Assembly (NCBI RefSeq): GCF_018599245.1
Contig: NZ_JAHEVJ010000005.1
Span: 186,001-250,000, forward strand
Direction of reading: 5' to 3'
Origin: Aliiroseovarius lamellibrachiae
GTDB lineage: Bacteria; Pseudomonadota; Alphaproteobacteria; Rhodobacterales; Rhodobacteraceae
Length of the DNA stretch: 64,000 nucleotides
Shown: positions 38,390 to 45,625 of the stretch, in pieces
How the letters are laid out: each line of letters starts with the position of its first letter
How positions within the stretch are numbered: the stretch's first letter is position 1
Notes under the pieces: model-generated
The model's input: only the letters and a program-made list of their open reading frames with translations
What the model was told of the DNA's origin: nothing
Database searches by the model: none
Program-made: the position numbers and the translations under genes

Positions 38390-39451
38390 TTAGAAAATCA
38401 GGTTGAAGAGAAAGCCGACCGCAAGAATGCCGCTGGCAACCACGCCGACAAACACCGCGATCAGGCGCAGGGTCAGCACTTGGCGCAGGATGATCATTTC
38501 GGGCAAGGACAGCGCGATCACGCTCATCATGAAGGCCAGCACGGTGCCAAGGGCCGCGCCCTTGCCCAACAGCGCCTCGACGATCGGGATGACGCCAGCG
38601 GCGTTGGTGTACATCGGCACGCCCATGACCACCGCAGCAGGAACCGACCACCAAGCTTCGGCGCCCATGATCCGCACCATCAGATCCTCAGGCACATAGC
38701 CGTGGATCAGCGCACCCATGCCAATGCCAAGGATGATCCAGATCCAGACCTTGCCGAAAATCTCGCGCACGGCCTCGATGCCCAGCGCGTAGCGGTTGAT
38801 CATGGTGAGGGGCTCATCCTCTCCCACCACGGGGGTATTTGCGCCCGAATGGATATCGCGCACCCAGTCTTGAAGCCAGCCTTCCAACCGGAGTTTGCCG
38901 ATAACAAAGCCAGCCACGATGGCGATGCCAAGCCCGAAGGCAAGATAGGTGACCGCCACCTGCCAGCCGACCAGACCAAAGAGCAGCACCAGCGCCACCT
39001 CATTCACCATCGGGGCCGCAATCAGGAAAGAAAAGGTCACGCCAAGCGGCACGCCTGCCGATACAAAACCGATGAACAAAGGCACCGCCGAGCACGAACA
39101 AAACGGCGTCAGGATACCAAGGCCCGCCGACATGACATTGCCAACGCCTTCGCGCTTACCCGACAACAGCGCGCGGGTTTTTTCGGGCGAGAACCAGGTG
39201 CGCACAACGCCCATGGCAAAGACGATGAGCGTGAGAAGCATCATCACCTTGGGCACGTCATAGAAGAAAAATGCGATGGCCTCGCCGGTGTGGCTGTGGC
39301 GGTCAATTGGGAACAGCGCCGTCACCCATTCCGAAAACGGGATCAACTGTTGATAGACCAGCCACCAGACAACGAGAAAGGCGACAACACCCAAATGCCA
39401 CTGCCAGTCTGGCCGCGCGGGGAGAACGGGATGGGAGGTTTCGGCGCTCAT
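38390..39451 (-). CDS. DUF318-type permease with a CSC motif
   Basis: 353 residues from ATG 39451, which overlaps the ArsR stop as ATGA. About eight membrane spans are visible. The block LTPFCSCSAVPLFIGF (Cys118, Cys120) is shared with ArsP-type permeases of organoarsenicals and the wider YraQ/DUF318 family. A second half repeats the fold (PMYTNAAGVIPIVEAL). Metalloid or thiol transport is likely, but the substrate is not established. Confidence 0.9.
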   Translation of the reverse strand: MSAETSHPVLPARPDWQWHLGVVAFLVVWWLVYQQLIPFSEWVTALFPIDRHSHTGEAIAFFFYDVPKVMMLLTLIVFAMGVVRTWFSPEKTRALLSGKREGVGNVMSAGLGILTPFCSCSAVPLFIGFVSAGVPLGVTFSFLIAAPMVNEVALVLLFGLVGWQVAVTYLAFGLGIAIVAGFVIGKLRLEGWLQDWVRDIHSGANTPVVGEDEPLTMINRYALGIEAVREIFGKVWIWIILGIGMGALIHGYVPEDLMVRIMGAEAWWSVPAAVVMGVPMYTNAAGVIPIVEALLGKGAALGTVLAFMMSVIALSLPEMIILRQVLTLRLIAVFVGVVASGILAVGFLFNLIF

Positions 39452-39738
39452 GCGGCAGCCCTTTCCTTGGTTTGCGCGGCGGCCAGAACCGCGTCCACCA
39501 CATCTGTGATTTCGCCAGGCATGTCAGGGTTCAGACGATACCGGACCCACTGCGCATCACGCCGGTCGATGACCAGACCGGCCTGTTTCAAAGCCTGCAT
39601 ATGCCGCGACATCCGGCTTTGGCTTGCATCAAGTTTCTTCATCAATTCGCACACGCAGTGCTCTGACCCATCGGCCAAAAGCAGGACTGCCTGAAGGCGG
39701 GTCGGTTCGGCCAAGGCGGACAGGATGGCGAGAATCAT
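39448..39738 (-). CDS. ArsR/SmtB family regulator with Cys-x-Cys
   Basis: 96 residues from ATG 39738, chosen because AAAGGAA lies eight bases upstream. An ATG at 39756 would add six residues but lies at the end of the operator-like dyad. The winged-helix DNA-binding domain has LSALAEPTRLQAVLLL and SQSRMSRHMQALKQAGLV; the metal-sensing loop HCVCEL (Cys28, Cys30) matches the arsenite-sensing ELCVCDL helix of ArsR. It should repress this operon until a metal or metalloid binds. Confidence 0.92.
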   Translation of the reverse strand: MILAILSALAEPTRLQAVLLLADGSEHCVCELMKKLDASQSRMSRHMQALKQAGLVIDRRDAQWVRYRLNPDMPGEITDVVDAVLAAAQTKERAAA

Positions 39739-39754
39739 GGCAGCTTTTCCTTTC

Positions 39755-39802
39755 ATGCGTATATGCGCATACACACATAAGCGCATTTTTATCCCCTTGC
39801 AA
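39755..39802 (-). promoter_or_regulatory. ArsR promoter/operator dyads
   Basis: The palindrome TATGCGCATA (39762-39771) lies within the dyad ATGCG (39755-39759) / CGCAT (39766-39770), and the half-site ATAAGCGCAT repeats at 39777-39786. On the minus strand TTGCAA (39802-39797) and TATGTG (39779-39774) are a candidate -35/-10 with a 17-base spacer. The dyad overlaps the -10 end and the leader, as expected for a repressor. Confidence 0.55.
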
Positions 39803-39932
39803 TACCGTTCGACTCCGCTGGCCTGCGTCATGGTGTCATCGGGGCTTCACGAGACACCCTAACGCCTTAAGTTCGGGAAAGTTGGATTTTGATTGGCGCC
39901 TCGCATGCGTTCGACACGCTGATGCCGGGACC

Positions 39933-40115
39933 GACTTGCCCTCTTACCGCTTGCGCGTCGTTGGGCTGATGTTGTCGCTTTGCACGTCACGAAGGGAGGC
40001 GCGCAACATGCCGGCTGAACGCGGGGGTGCCGTCGACACCTCCACCGTTCATCGCTGGGTTCACAAAATCGGCCCTGAGACCCGCAAGCGGCCCATCATT
40101 CGGACATCATTGTAA
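39933..40115 (+). pseudogene. IS6-family transposase remnant
   Basis: A short open stretch ends with AERGGAVDTSTVHRWVHKIG then PETRKR, which matches the conserved IS6 (IS26-like) N-terminal block (AERGVxVDxSTVxRWV). The upstream part (LMLSLCTSRREARNMP) is out of register and no DDE domain follows. Thus only a piece of an old transposase is left, with no inverted repeats located. It marks past mobile-element activity inside the island. Confidence 0.6.
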
Positions 40116-40401
40116 GCTGGAACACCTCCACCGAACCAACGCGCCGTCGCGATGCTCGCTGTTTCGCAGCGCTGAATTTCGCATAGGATGTCTCCAACCG
40201 TATTAACGCGTCAGTTCGCTCGTCGATCAGGCGACGGATGCGCGAGCGTTCAGAGCCGATTGCCCCACCATAGGGCATCCGGTTGGCAGGAAATATGGTG
40301 CGCATATTTTCCCGCGCCGATTGCAGAGCGGCATCTGCTTGCAAAAACCGGCGATACGTTAGGGCAAGAAGCCGATAATAAGCCAATATTTCGTCATTCA
40401 T
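40096..40401 (-). CDS. Hypothetical helical protein in the island
   Basis: 101 residues from ATG 40401, with AGGAAGAAG upstream. It is predicted to be nearly all helical and basic (YYRLLALTYRRFLQ, RRLIDERTDALIRLETSYAK). No family recognised. Its 3' end overlaps the IS6 remnant by about 20 bases, so the C-terminus may have been altered by the insertion. It could be regulated with the dnaJ/cbpM genes, 53 bases away. Confidence 0.5.
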   Translation of the reverse strand: MNDEILAYYRLLALTYRRFLQADAALQSARENMRTIFPANRMPYGGAIGSERSRIRRLIDERTDALIRLETSYAKFSAAKQRASRRRVGSVEVFQLTMMSE

Positions 40402-40454
40402 TTTCTTCTTCCTCCGGCGCAAATTAAATGTTTATGCGCAGCCACCGATGCGCG

Positions 40455-40802
40455 TCAGTCTGTTTCGGAACCGGTGTCGTCCCACAGTTGAGGGCGACGG
40501 CGTGCGGTCCGTTGAAACGCCTCGGGGTTGTCGGCCACAACCTCAGCTAGGGCGCGCAGGTCCCGTCTTGTTCGGTGAAGCTGATCCATCAGGTTCAGGA
40601 TGATCGCCATGGCGTCCGGGGACACGGCCATGTCGTTTCGCAAATCGCGCACCAACCTGACGCGCGCAACATCCATCGCGTCAAACATGGGCGCCCCGTC
40701 CCGGTTTACGGGCCGCACCCACCCCAATTGCATCCATTGGCGAAGTTCTCGCCGTGTCACACGTCGTACCTGTGTCAGTACCATTTTTTCCGTCAGGGTC
40801 AT
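40455..40802 (-). CDS. cbpM: CbpM-like chaperone modulator
   Basis: 115 residues from ATG 40802, overlapping the DnaJ-like stop as ATGA. It has the MerR-like fold of CbpM, which binds the J-domain of CbpA: TRRELRQWMQLGWVRP, VARVRLVRDLRNDMAVSPDA, a central helix and a charged tail. The pair with the DnaJ-like gene supports this. It would modulate the partner co-chaperone. Confidence 0.85.
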   Translation of the reverse strand: MTLTEKMVLTQVRRVTRRELRQWMQLGWVRPVNRDGAPMFDAMDVARVRLVRDLRNDMAVSPDAMAIILNLMDQLHRTRRDLRALAEVVADNPEAFQRTARRRPQLWDDTGSETD

Positions 40803-41740
40803 GTCATCCTCCGCAAATCCGCGCGTGGGTCCTCGTGGACCTCGTCCCGCCAACGCCGGGCCAGATCTTTCATCCCGTCATCCACATCTTTGGGCAGAAC
40901 AATTTCAAGTTCGACGATCTGGTCGCCCGGCGTTCCACCCTTGCCCTTAAGTCCCTTCCCTCGCAGCCGGAGTTTACGTCCGGAAGACGACCCAGCCGGG
41001 ATCGAGACCGAAGCAAGCCCCGATATCGTCGGGACATCGACTTTACCGCCCAAGACGGCCTCGTCAAAGGTGATCGGGACGTGCACATGGATGTCAACGC
41101 CCTCGCGCTGGAACACTGGATGCGGCCGCACGGTAATGGACACCAGCGCGTCGCCGGGGCCACCTTTGCCAATCCCGTCAGCCCCCTTGCCGCGCAAGCG
41201 TAATGTCTGGCCATCGCGGGTGCCCGGCGGGATCGAAATCTCCAACCGCTGACCGTTTGGCATGGTCACACTTTTTTTCACCCCGCGCGCGGCATCAAGA
41301 AAGTCGACCTCTAGATGATACCGCAGATCCTGTCCGCGCGCATGGACATCCGCGCCGAAGCCCGCATCGCGACCTGCGCGTTGGTTAAAGAACTGGCTGA
41401 AGATGTCCGACAGATCCTCGTCCGCGGCGCCGGCACCAAACCCGGGGCCGGTATCATAGCGGCCGCCGGCGTCCTGCCCTGCGTATTGGTGATAATACTG
41501 CCGATCGGGTCGTTCCTGGCCGCTCGCGTCTATTTCACCGGCGTCAAAACGGCGCCGTTTCTCGGGATCTCCGAGAATATCATAAGCGGACGCGACGTCC
41601 TTGAACCGCTCGTGCTTGGCATCATCGTCTGGGTGAAGATCCGGATGAAGGTCTTTTGCGAGCTTGCGATAGGCCTTTTTGATCTCAGGTTGTGAGGCGC
41701 TGTGGGAGACGCCCAGTATTTCATAGGGATCGTTGTTCAT
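40799..41740 (-). CDS. CbpA-like J-domain co-chaperone
   Basis: 313 residues from ATG 41740, with AAGGTGAC upstream. The J domain (residues 4-70) has the HPD motif at 32-34 (LHPDLHPDD). A glycine-rich linker (about 85-135) and a DnaJ C-terminal domain (PGTRDGQTLRLRGKG twice in form) follow. There are no zinc-finger cysteines, so it is type II (CbpA-like) and should act with DnaK. It is next to cbpM and a truncated hsp20 gene. Confidence 0.92.
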   Translation of the reverse strand: MNNDPYEILGVSHSASQPEIKKAYRKLAKDLHPDLHPDDDAKHERFKDVASAYDILGDPEKRRRFDAGEIDASGQERPDRQYYHQYAGQDAGGRYDTGPGFGAGAADEDLSDIFSQFFNQRAGRDAGFGADVHARGQDLRYHLEVDFLDAARGVKKSVTMPNGQRLEISIPPGTRDGQTLRLRGKGADGIGKGGPGDALVSITVRPHPVFQREGVDIHVHVPITFDEAVLGGKVDVPTISGLASVSIPAGSSSGRKLRLRGKGLKGKGGTPGDQIVELEIVLPKDVDDGMKDLARRWRDEVHEDPRADLRRMT

Positions 41741-41774
41741 GGCGTCACCTTGATCGTTTCTGAATGGTTTTCGG

Positions 41775-42008
41775 TCATGCTGCTGCGTCCCCCCGCGCGA
41801 CATTGCCCTGGCCTAAACTGTCACTGTTGGTGGGGGCGACATCTGGCAACTCTGCTGTGATTTCGACGGCCTCATCGGGCTGCCAAACGGTGACGGCGGG
41901 GAACGCGCGTGGCACCCCGAGCGCGGACTTGGCAGGTTTTGGGATGTGCAGCATCGAACGCGTGAAAGCGAACGGGTCGCTGCGCCGTATGAAATCTGGA
42001 TAGAACAT
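41775..42008 (-). pseudogene. hsp20, 3'-truncated
   Basis: A 77-codon frame from ATG 42008. It starts like a small heat-shock protein (SDPFAFTRSMLH) and continues into the start of the alpha-crystallin domain (FPAVTVWQPDEAVEITAELP), then ends with an unrelated tail (NSDSLGQGNVARGDAAA). About half of the domain is missing. The truncated gene is beside dnaJ and cbpM, so a complete three-gene stress locus was probably once present. Confidence 0.75.
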
Positions 42009-42388
42009 GTGTCGCTTCCTCGCTTCCTCGCGTCCAAACAATCGCGCAACTCTCGTTACGCCAGTTCGAAACGCCCACGAAGGACAGTCACAGATAAAGG
42101 CCCACCGCCAAAGCGGTGGTTGGTAATCTTCGCAACGCCACACCGTTCCCTTGAAAGCGAACGCGCGGCGGTCCGCTGTTTCAGCCGAACCTTTTCTGCG
42201 TCTCCGTGAAACCCCAATTGGGCGTTTCTGATACTGATAAAATCATGCCAATCGGTAACATCAAGGGTCGAGGTGGAAAATCTTTTGGTATGCTGCCAGG
42301 GCATAAGGCGTGGCGCTGTCACTGATCGATGGTTTTTGCATCATGGTCGACCAGGCCATTATCTGGATCCGCGCGCTCGTTCTTGGGG
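42009..42388. other. Spacer without a supported gene
   Basis: This 380-base stretch holds only short frames without family features. It lies between the hsp20 fragment and merR (both minus strand) and probably joins two island modules. The near-palindrome CCACCGCCAAAGCGGTGG at 42101-42118 could be a terminator stem for merR. Confidence 0.4.
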
Positions 42389-42817
42389 CTATGTGGCGAC
42401 ACCCACCTCAAACAGCGTGTCGAGAATTGGACAGTCCGGAACATCGCCGCGACCGCATTCTGCCGCCATCGTTTCCAGCGCGTGTTCCAGCCGGTGCAGG
42501 GCCAATATCTTCTCTTTGACGGACGCGAGGTGTTCGGTCGTCATGCTGTGGACCTCGCCGCAGGTGAAGTCGCTGCGATCAACCATTGTCAGCAAAGCGC
42601 GGATTTCCTCGATGCTAAAGCCAAGCTCGCGCGAGCGCTTGATGAACGACAGGCGTTTGAGCTGGTCGTGATTATACTGCCGATTGCCGCCTGCTGTTCT
42701 GTCCGGTTTTGGCATAATCTCGATCCGCTCATAGTAGCGGATCGTCTCAATGTTCACGCCGGTGCTCTTGGACATCTCACCAATTGCGTAGCCTCGCGTT
42801 TTCGTGAAGTCGGACAT
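42389..42817 (-). CDS. merR: Mercury-responsive MerR regulator
   Basis: 142 residues from ATG 42817. An N-terminal winged helix (YAIGEMSKSTGVNIETIRYYER) is followed by the dimerisation helix. Cysteines at 86, 121 and 129 match the three Hg-binding cysteines of Tn501 MerR (82, 117, 126) in spacing (35 and 8, against 35 and 9). It faces merT across a 19-bp-spaced promoter, so it should repress and, with Hg(II), activate the operon. Confidence 0.93.
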   Translation of the reverse strand: MSDFTKTRGYAIGEMSKSTGVNIETIRYYERIEIMPKPDRTAGGNRQYNHDQLKRLSFIKRSRELGFSIEEIRALLTMVDRSDFTCGEVHSMTTEHLASVKEKILALHRLEHALETMAAECGRGDVPDCPILDTLFEVGVAT

Positions 42818-42829
42818 CGATAAAACCTC

Positions 42830-42868
42830 TTGCATCTGTAGCCGCTACAGATCGCATGTTACAGCAAG
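42830..42868 (+). promoter_or_regulatory. merT promoter with MerR operator
   Basis: A -35 TTGCAT (42830-42835) and a -10 CATGTT (42855-42860) are separated by 19 bases, the overlong spacer typical of MerR-controlled promoters. The dyad ATCTGTAG (42834-42841) / CTACAGAT (42845-42852) lies within the spacer. The predicted start of transcription near 42868 excludes the ATG at 42856, so merT starts at 42892. Confidence 0.75.
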
Positions 42869-42891
42869 AAACTCAAACTGCGAGCGTTTAC

Positions 42892-43296
42892 ATGTCCGAC
42901 TCAATAAATGTTGAAGTGAACCAGACCGACCCCGACAGCCGCAAAGCGCGGATGATCGCAGCCGGTGGCATCCTCGGCGCCCTTGCGGCATCGACCTGTT
43001 GTATCGTCCCGCTGATCCTGTTCAGCCTTGGTGTTTCCGGCGCCTGGATCGGAAACCTGACGGCCCTAGAGCCCTATAAGCCGATTTTTATCGCGATAAC
43101 GCTGGGCTTTCTCGGTTACGGCTATTGGATGGTCTACCGCAAACCCAAGGCCTGCGCACAGGGTGAAGCCTGTGCGCGACCGCTTCCCAACCGGCTTGTC
43201 AAATCCGCGCTTTGGGTCGCAACAGTGCTTATCATGATCGCGCTGTTCTGGACCTGGATCGCCCCGGTTGTCGCCCCCATTCTTCTTGGTCTTTGA
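42892..43296 (+). CDS. merT: Mercuric transport protein MerT
   Basis: 134 residues from ATG 42892. Three membrane spans are visible, with the vicinal Cys36-Cys37 pair in the first (LAASTCCIVPLILFSLG) and a second pair, Cys88 and Cys94, in the cytosolic loop (ACAQGEACA). Spacing and sequence match MerT of Tn501/Tn21. MerT passes Hg(II) from MerP to MerA. A frame from 42856 is longer but starts upstream of the predicted transcription start. Confidence 0.94.
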   Translation: MSDSINVEVNQTDPDSRKARMIAAGGILGALAASTCCIVPLILFSLGVSGAWIGNLTALEPYKPIFIAITLGFLGYGYWMVYRKPKACAQGEACARPLPNRLVKSALWVATVLIMIALFWTWIAPVVAPILLGL

Positions 43297-43307
43297 AAGG
43301 ACACACA

Positions 43308-43604
43308 ATGAAACTCAAAACTTCCGCTTTGGCCCTGATTGGCCTGATGGCTGCCGGACAGGCATTTGCCGCTGAACAGACTGTCACATTTTCGGTTCCT
43401 GGTATGACCTGCGCCAGCTGCCCTTTTATCGTTGAAAAGGCGATGAGTGGTGTTGATGGTGTCATGCAGGTGGTGGCAGATGCGGACACCAAGACAGCGG
43501 TCGTTGTCTTTGATGATGCCATTGCAAACGTGGATGGCATTGCGCTTGCGTCAATGGCGGCAGGATATGAAGCTGCGCTTGTGCCTGACGCCGACAATTC
43601 CTGA
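43308..43604 (+). CDS. merP: Periplasmic mercury-binding protein MerP
   Basis: 98 residues from ATG 43308. A signal peptide (MKLKTSALALIGLMAAGQAF) is followed by a ferredoxin-like HMA domain with GMTCASCPFIV (Cys35, Cys38) and the VPGM block. It binds Hg(II) in the periplasm and passes it to MerT. It is 11 bases after merT and 6 bases before the next small gene. Confidence 0.94.
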   Translation: MKLKTSALALIGLMAAGQAFAAEQTVTFSVPGMTCASCPFIVEKAMSGVDGVMQVVADADTKTAVVVFDDAIANVDGIALASMAAGYEAALVPDADNS

Positions 43605-43610
43605 GCCGCG

Positions 43611-43874
43611 ATGAAAGAGAGTGCAACAGGTGGTCTTCTGGCCTTCATCATCGCCGCCCCTGTCGTCGTGATCTGTTGTGGTGGAAAAGCTGTGCTGTTT
43701 GGAACCGTGCTGTTTGGAACGGCTGGTTTTCTGACAGGTGCCAAAATGCTGACGATTGCCCTTGTCGCAACACTTGGCGGCATCGCTGTTCTTGCCACGC
43801 GATCATTCATACGGGCACGCAAAGCCAACCAAGTATTGAAAAGGAACGACCAAAGTGAACGACAGACTTCTTAA
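43611..43874 (+). CDS. Unnamed mer-operon membrane protein with vicinal cysteines
   Basis: 87 residues. Two hydrophobic segments are seen (about 9-32 and 42-63). The first holds a vicinal pair, Cys22-Cys23 (VVVICCGG), in the same relative position as in MerT, MerF, MerE and MerC. The C-terminus is basic. It is not MerF, MerE, MerC or MerT by sequence, and overlaps merF by 20 bases, so the two are likely translated together. It is a candidate additional Hg transporter. Family not recognised. Confidence 0.8.
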   Translation: MKESATGGLLAFIIAAPVVVICCGGKAVLFGTVLFGTAGFLTGAKMLTIALVATLGGIAVLATRSFIRARKANQVLKRNDQSERQTS

Positions 43875-44058
43875 GATGGGCATCATCGGCACGGTCATTG
43901 CCGCGCTGTGTTGCTTCACACCGGTTCTCGTGGTGCTTTTTGGCGTCGTTGGCCTGTCGGCTGTCGTCGGCTACCTCGACTATGTTTTATTGCCCGCCCT
44001 TGCTGTGTTCGCACTGATCACAATCTACGCTCTGATCCGCCGCGCGCGGAGAACCTGA
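43855..44058 (+). CDS. merF: Mercury transporter MerF
   Basis: 67 residues from GTG 43855, with AAAAGG upstream (about 11 bases). It has two membrane spans and the block AALCCFTPVLVVLFGVVGLS, with Cys19-Cys20, then GYLDYVLLPALAVFAL, which is close to MerF. Canonical MerF has a second CC pair at the C-terminus; here it ends RRARRT, so that pair is missing. The start overlaps the preceding gene by 20 bases. Confidence 0.92.
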   Translation: MNDRLLKMGIIGTVIAALCCFTPVLVVLFGVVGLSAVVGYLDYVLLPALAVFALITIYALIRRARRT

Positions 44059-44076
44059 ATTGAAAGATAAAACATC

Positions 44077-45510
44077 ATGTCCAACTGCTGCACGCCCCAC
44101 TCGACTGACGCCGATACATTCGACCTTGCCGTAATCGGCGCGGGTTCTGCCGGATTTTCCGCCGCGATCACCGCCGCCGAAGATGGTGCGCGGGTTGCCC
44201 TTATTGGGTACGGAACCATTGGCGGCACCTGCGTCAATGTCGGCTGCGTCCCATCCAAGGCAATGATCCGCGCTGTTGAAACCTTGCATTCAGCAAAGGG
44301 CGCGGCGCGTTTTGAGGGTGTGGAAGCCACCGCGCAGGTGACGGATTGGCCCGCGATGGTGGCCCAGAAACAAGCGCTCGTGGATGAGCTGCGTGCCGCA
44401 AAGTACATTGATGTTTTGCCAAACTATGAGGGTGTCACCTATATCGAGGGTCAAGCACGCTTTACAGCGGACGGGGCACTTATGGTTGGGGACCGCACCA
44501 TTCGCGCGCCAAAGGTGATTGTCGCCACGGGGTCGTCACCGCATATTCCCGATATTCCCGGGCTGGACGATGTCGATTGGCTGGACAGCACCTCGGCGCT
44601 TGAATTGCCGCAGCTCCCGAAATCGCTGGTGGTGATGGGCGGTGGTTATATCGGGGTTGAAATCGCCCAGATATTCGCGCGGGCGGGTGCCCAAGTGACC
44701 ATCGTCACGCGCCGCGGATTGCTGCCGGAGGCGGAACCGGAAGTCAGCGACGCCCTGACGAAAGCCTTTTCCGATGAGGGCATCAAGGTGATGGACGGGC
44801 TGTCCTATGATCGGTTTGAAACATCCGGCGATGGCGTTGTCCTTCATGCAACACATAACGGTGCGACCGTCAGGATCGAAGCTGAAAAGCTTTTGCTGGC
44901 GACGGGCCGCGTTCCGAACACGGGCTCTCTGGCGCTTGATGTTGCAGGTATCGACACGAATGCGCGCGGCGGGATTATTGTCGACCCACAGATGCGAAGC
45001 TCGCGGGATGGCGTTTACGCCACTGGCGATGTGACTGGAACCGATCAGTTCGTCTATATGGCGGCATATGGCGCGAAGCTCGCCGCCAAGAATGCGATGA
45101 ATGGAAATGCGCTGAGCTATGACAATAGCGTCATGCCTGCGGTGGTCTTTTCTGATCCACAGGTTGCAAGCGTCGGCTTGACCGAGGCACAGGCCAGGTC
45201 AGCGGGTCATGATGTGGCCACCTCTGTCTTGGGTCTCGAACATGTTCCCCGCGCGTTGGCGGCACGCGACACACGCGGCGTGATCAAGCTTGTTGCGGAT
45301 AAGAACAGCAAGAAGCTGTTGGGCGCGCATATCATCGCCCCGGAAGGCGCGGACAGCATCCAGACGGCTGCCATGGCCCTGAAGATGGGGATGACCTACG
45401 ATGATTTGGGCGCGATGATCTTTCCCTATCTCACGACCGTTGAAGGGCTCAAATTGGCTGCACAGACCTTTGAAAAGGATGTTGCAAAGCTGTCTTGTTG
45501 TGCGGGGTGA
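44077..45510 (+). CDS. merA: Mercuric reductase
   Basis: 477 residues. It has the FAD motif AVIGAGSAGFSAA, the redox disulfide GGTCVNVGCVPSK (Cys52, Cys57), the NAD motif VVMGGGYIGVEIAQ, the ATGDVTG block and the C-terminal Cys474-Cys475 pair (SCCAG). There is no N-terminal NmerA (HMA) domain, only an N-terminal CC in MSNCCTP. It reduces Hg(II) to volatile Hg(0) with NADPH. It is the last gene of the operon, followed by a G/C hairpin. Confidence 0.96.
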   Translation: MSNCCTPHSTDADTFDLAVIGAGSAGFSAAITAAEDGARVALIGYGTIGGTCVNVGCVPSKAMIRAVETLHSAKGAARFEGVEATAQVTDWPAMVAQKQALVDELRAAKYIDVLPNYEGVTYIEGQARFTADGALMVGDRTIRAPKVIVATGSSPHIPDIPGLDDVDWLDSTSALELPQLPKSLVVMGGGYIGVEIAQIFARAGAQVTIVTRRGLLPEAEPEVSDALTKAFSDEGIKVMDGLSYDRFETSGDGVVLHATHNGATVRIEAEKLLLATGRVPNTGSLALDVAGIDTNARGGIIVDPQMRSSRDGVYATGDVTGTDQFVYMAAYGAKLAAKNAMNGNALSYDNSVMPAVVFSDPQVASVGLTEAQARSAGHDVATSVLGLEHVPRALAARDTRGVIKLVADKNSKKLLGAHIIAPEGADSIQTAAMALKMGMTYDDLGAMIFPYLTTVEGLKLAAQTFEKDVAKLSCCAG

Positions 45511-45533
45511 AGGCGCGCCTGCCAGTTGGGATA

Positions 45534-45566
45534 CCCCCCCCCCCTTTACGCGGCAAAGGGGGGGGG
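45534..45566 (+). terminator. Unusual C11/G9 hairpin after merA
   Basis: A run of 11 C (45534-45544) then TTT pairs with AAA and a run of 9 G (45558-45566) around the 7-base loop ACGCGGC. A long T tail is absent on the plus strand, so it may be a terminator of an unusual type or a break-prone homopolymer. Homopolymer length may differ between clones. Confidence 0.5.
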
Positions 45567-45625
45567 CGTGCCATTGCAACCCTCGCGCAAAGCCGACAGG
45601 ACGATTGGTTAGAAAAATCCGTTTT

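Noticed and set aside
38480-39694. 404-codon plus-strand frame opposite the permease
   Set aside because: The permease and ArsR genes on the minus strand explain the region; the plus frame is rich in His, Arg and Gln as expected from antisense reading.
42056-42322. 88-codon minus-strand frame between hsp20 and merR
   Set aside because: There is no ribosome binding site, family feature or conserved context. Kept as spacer.
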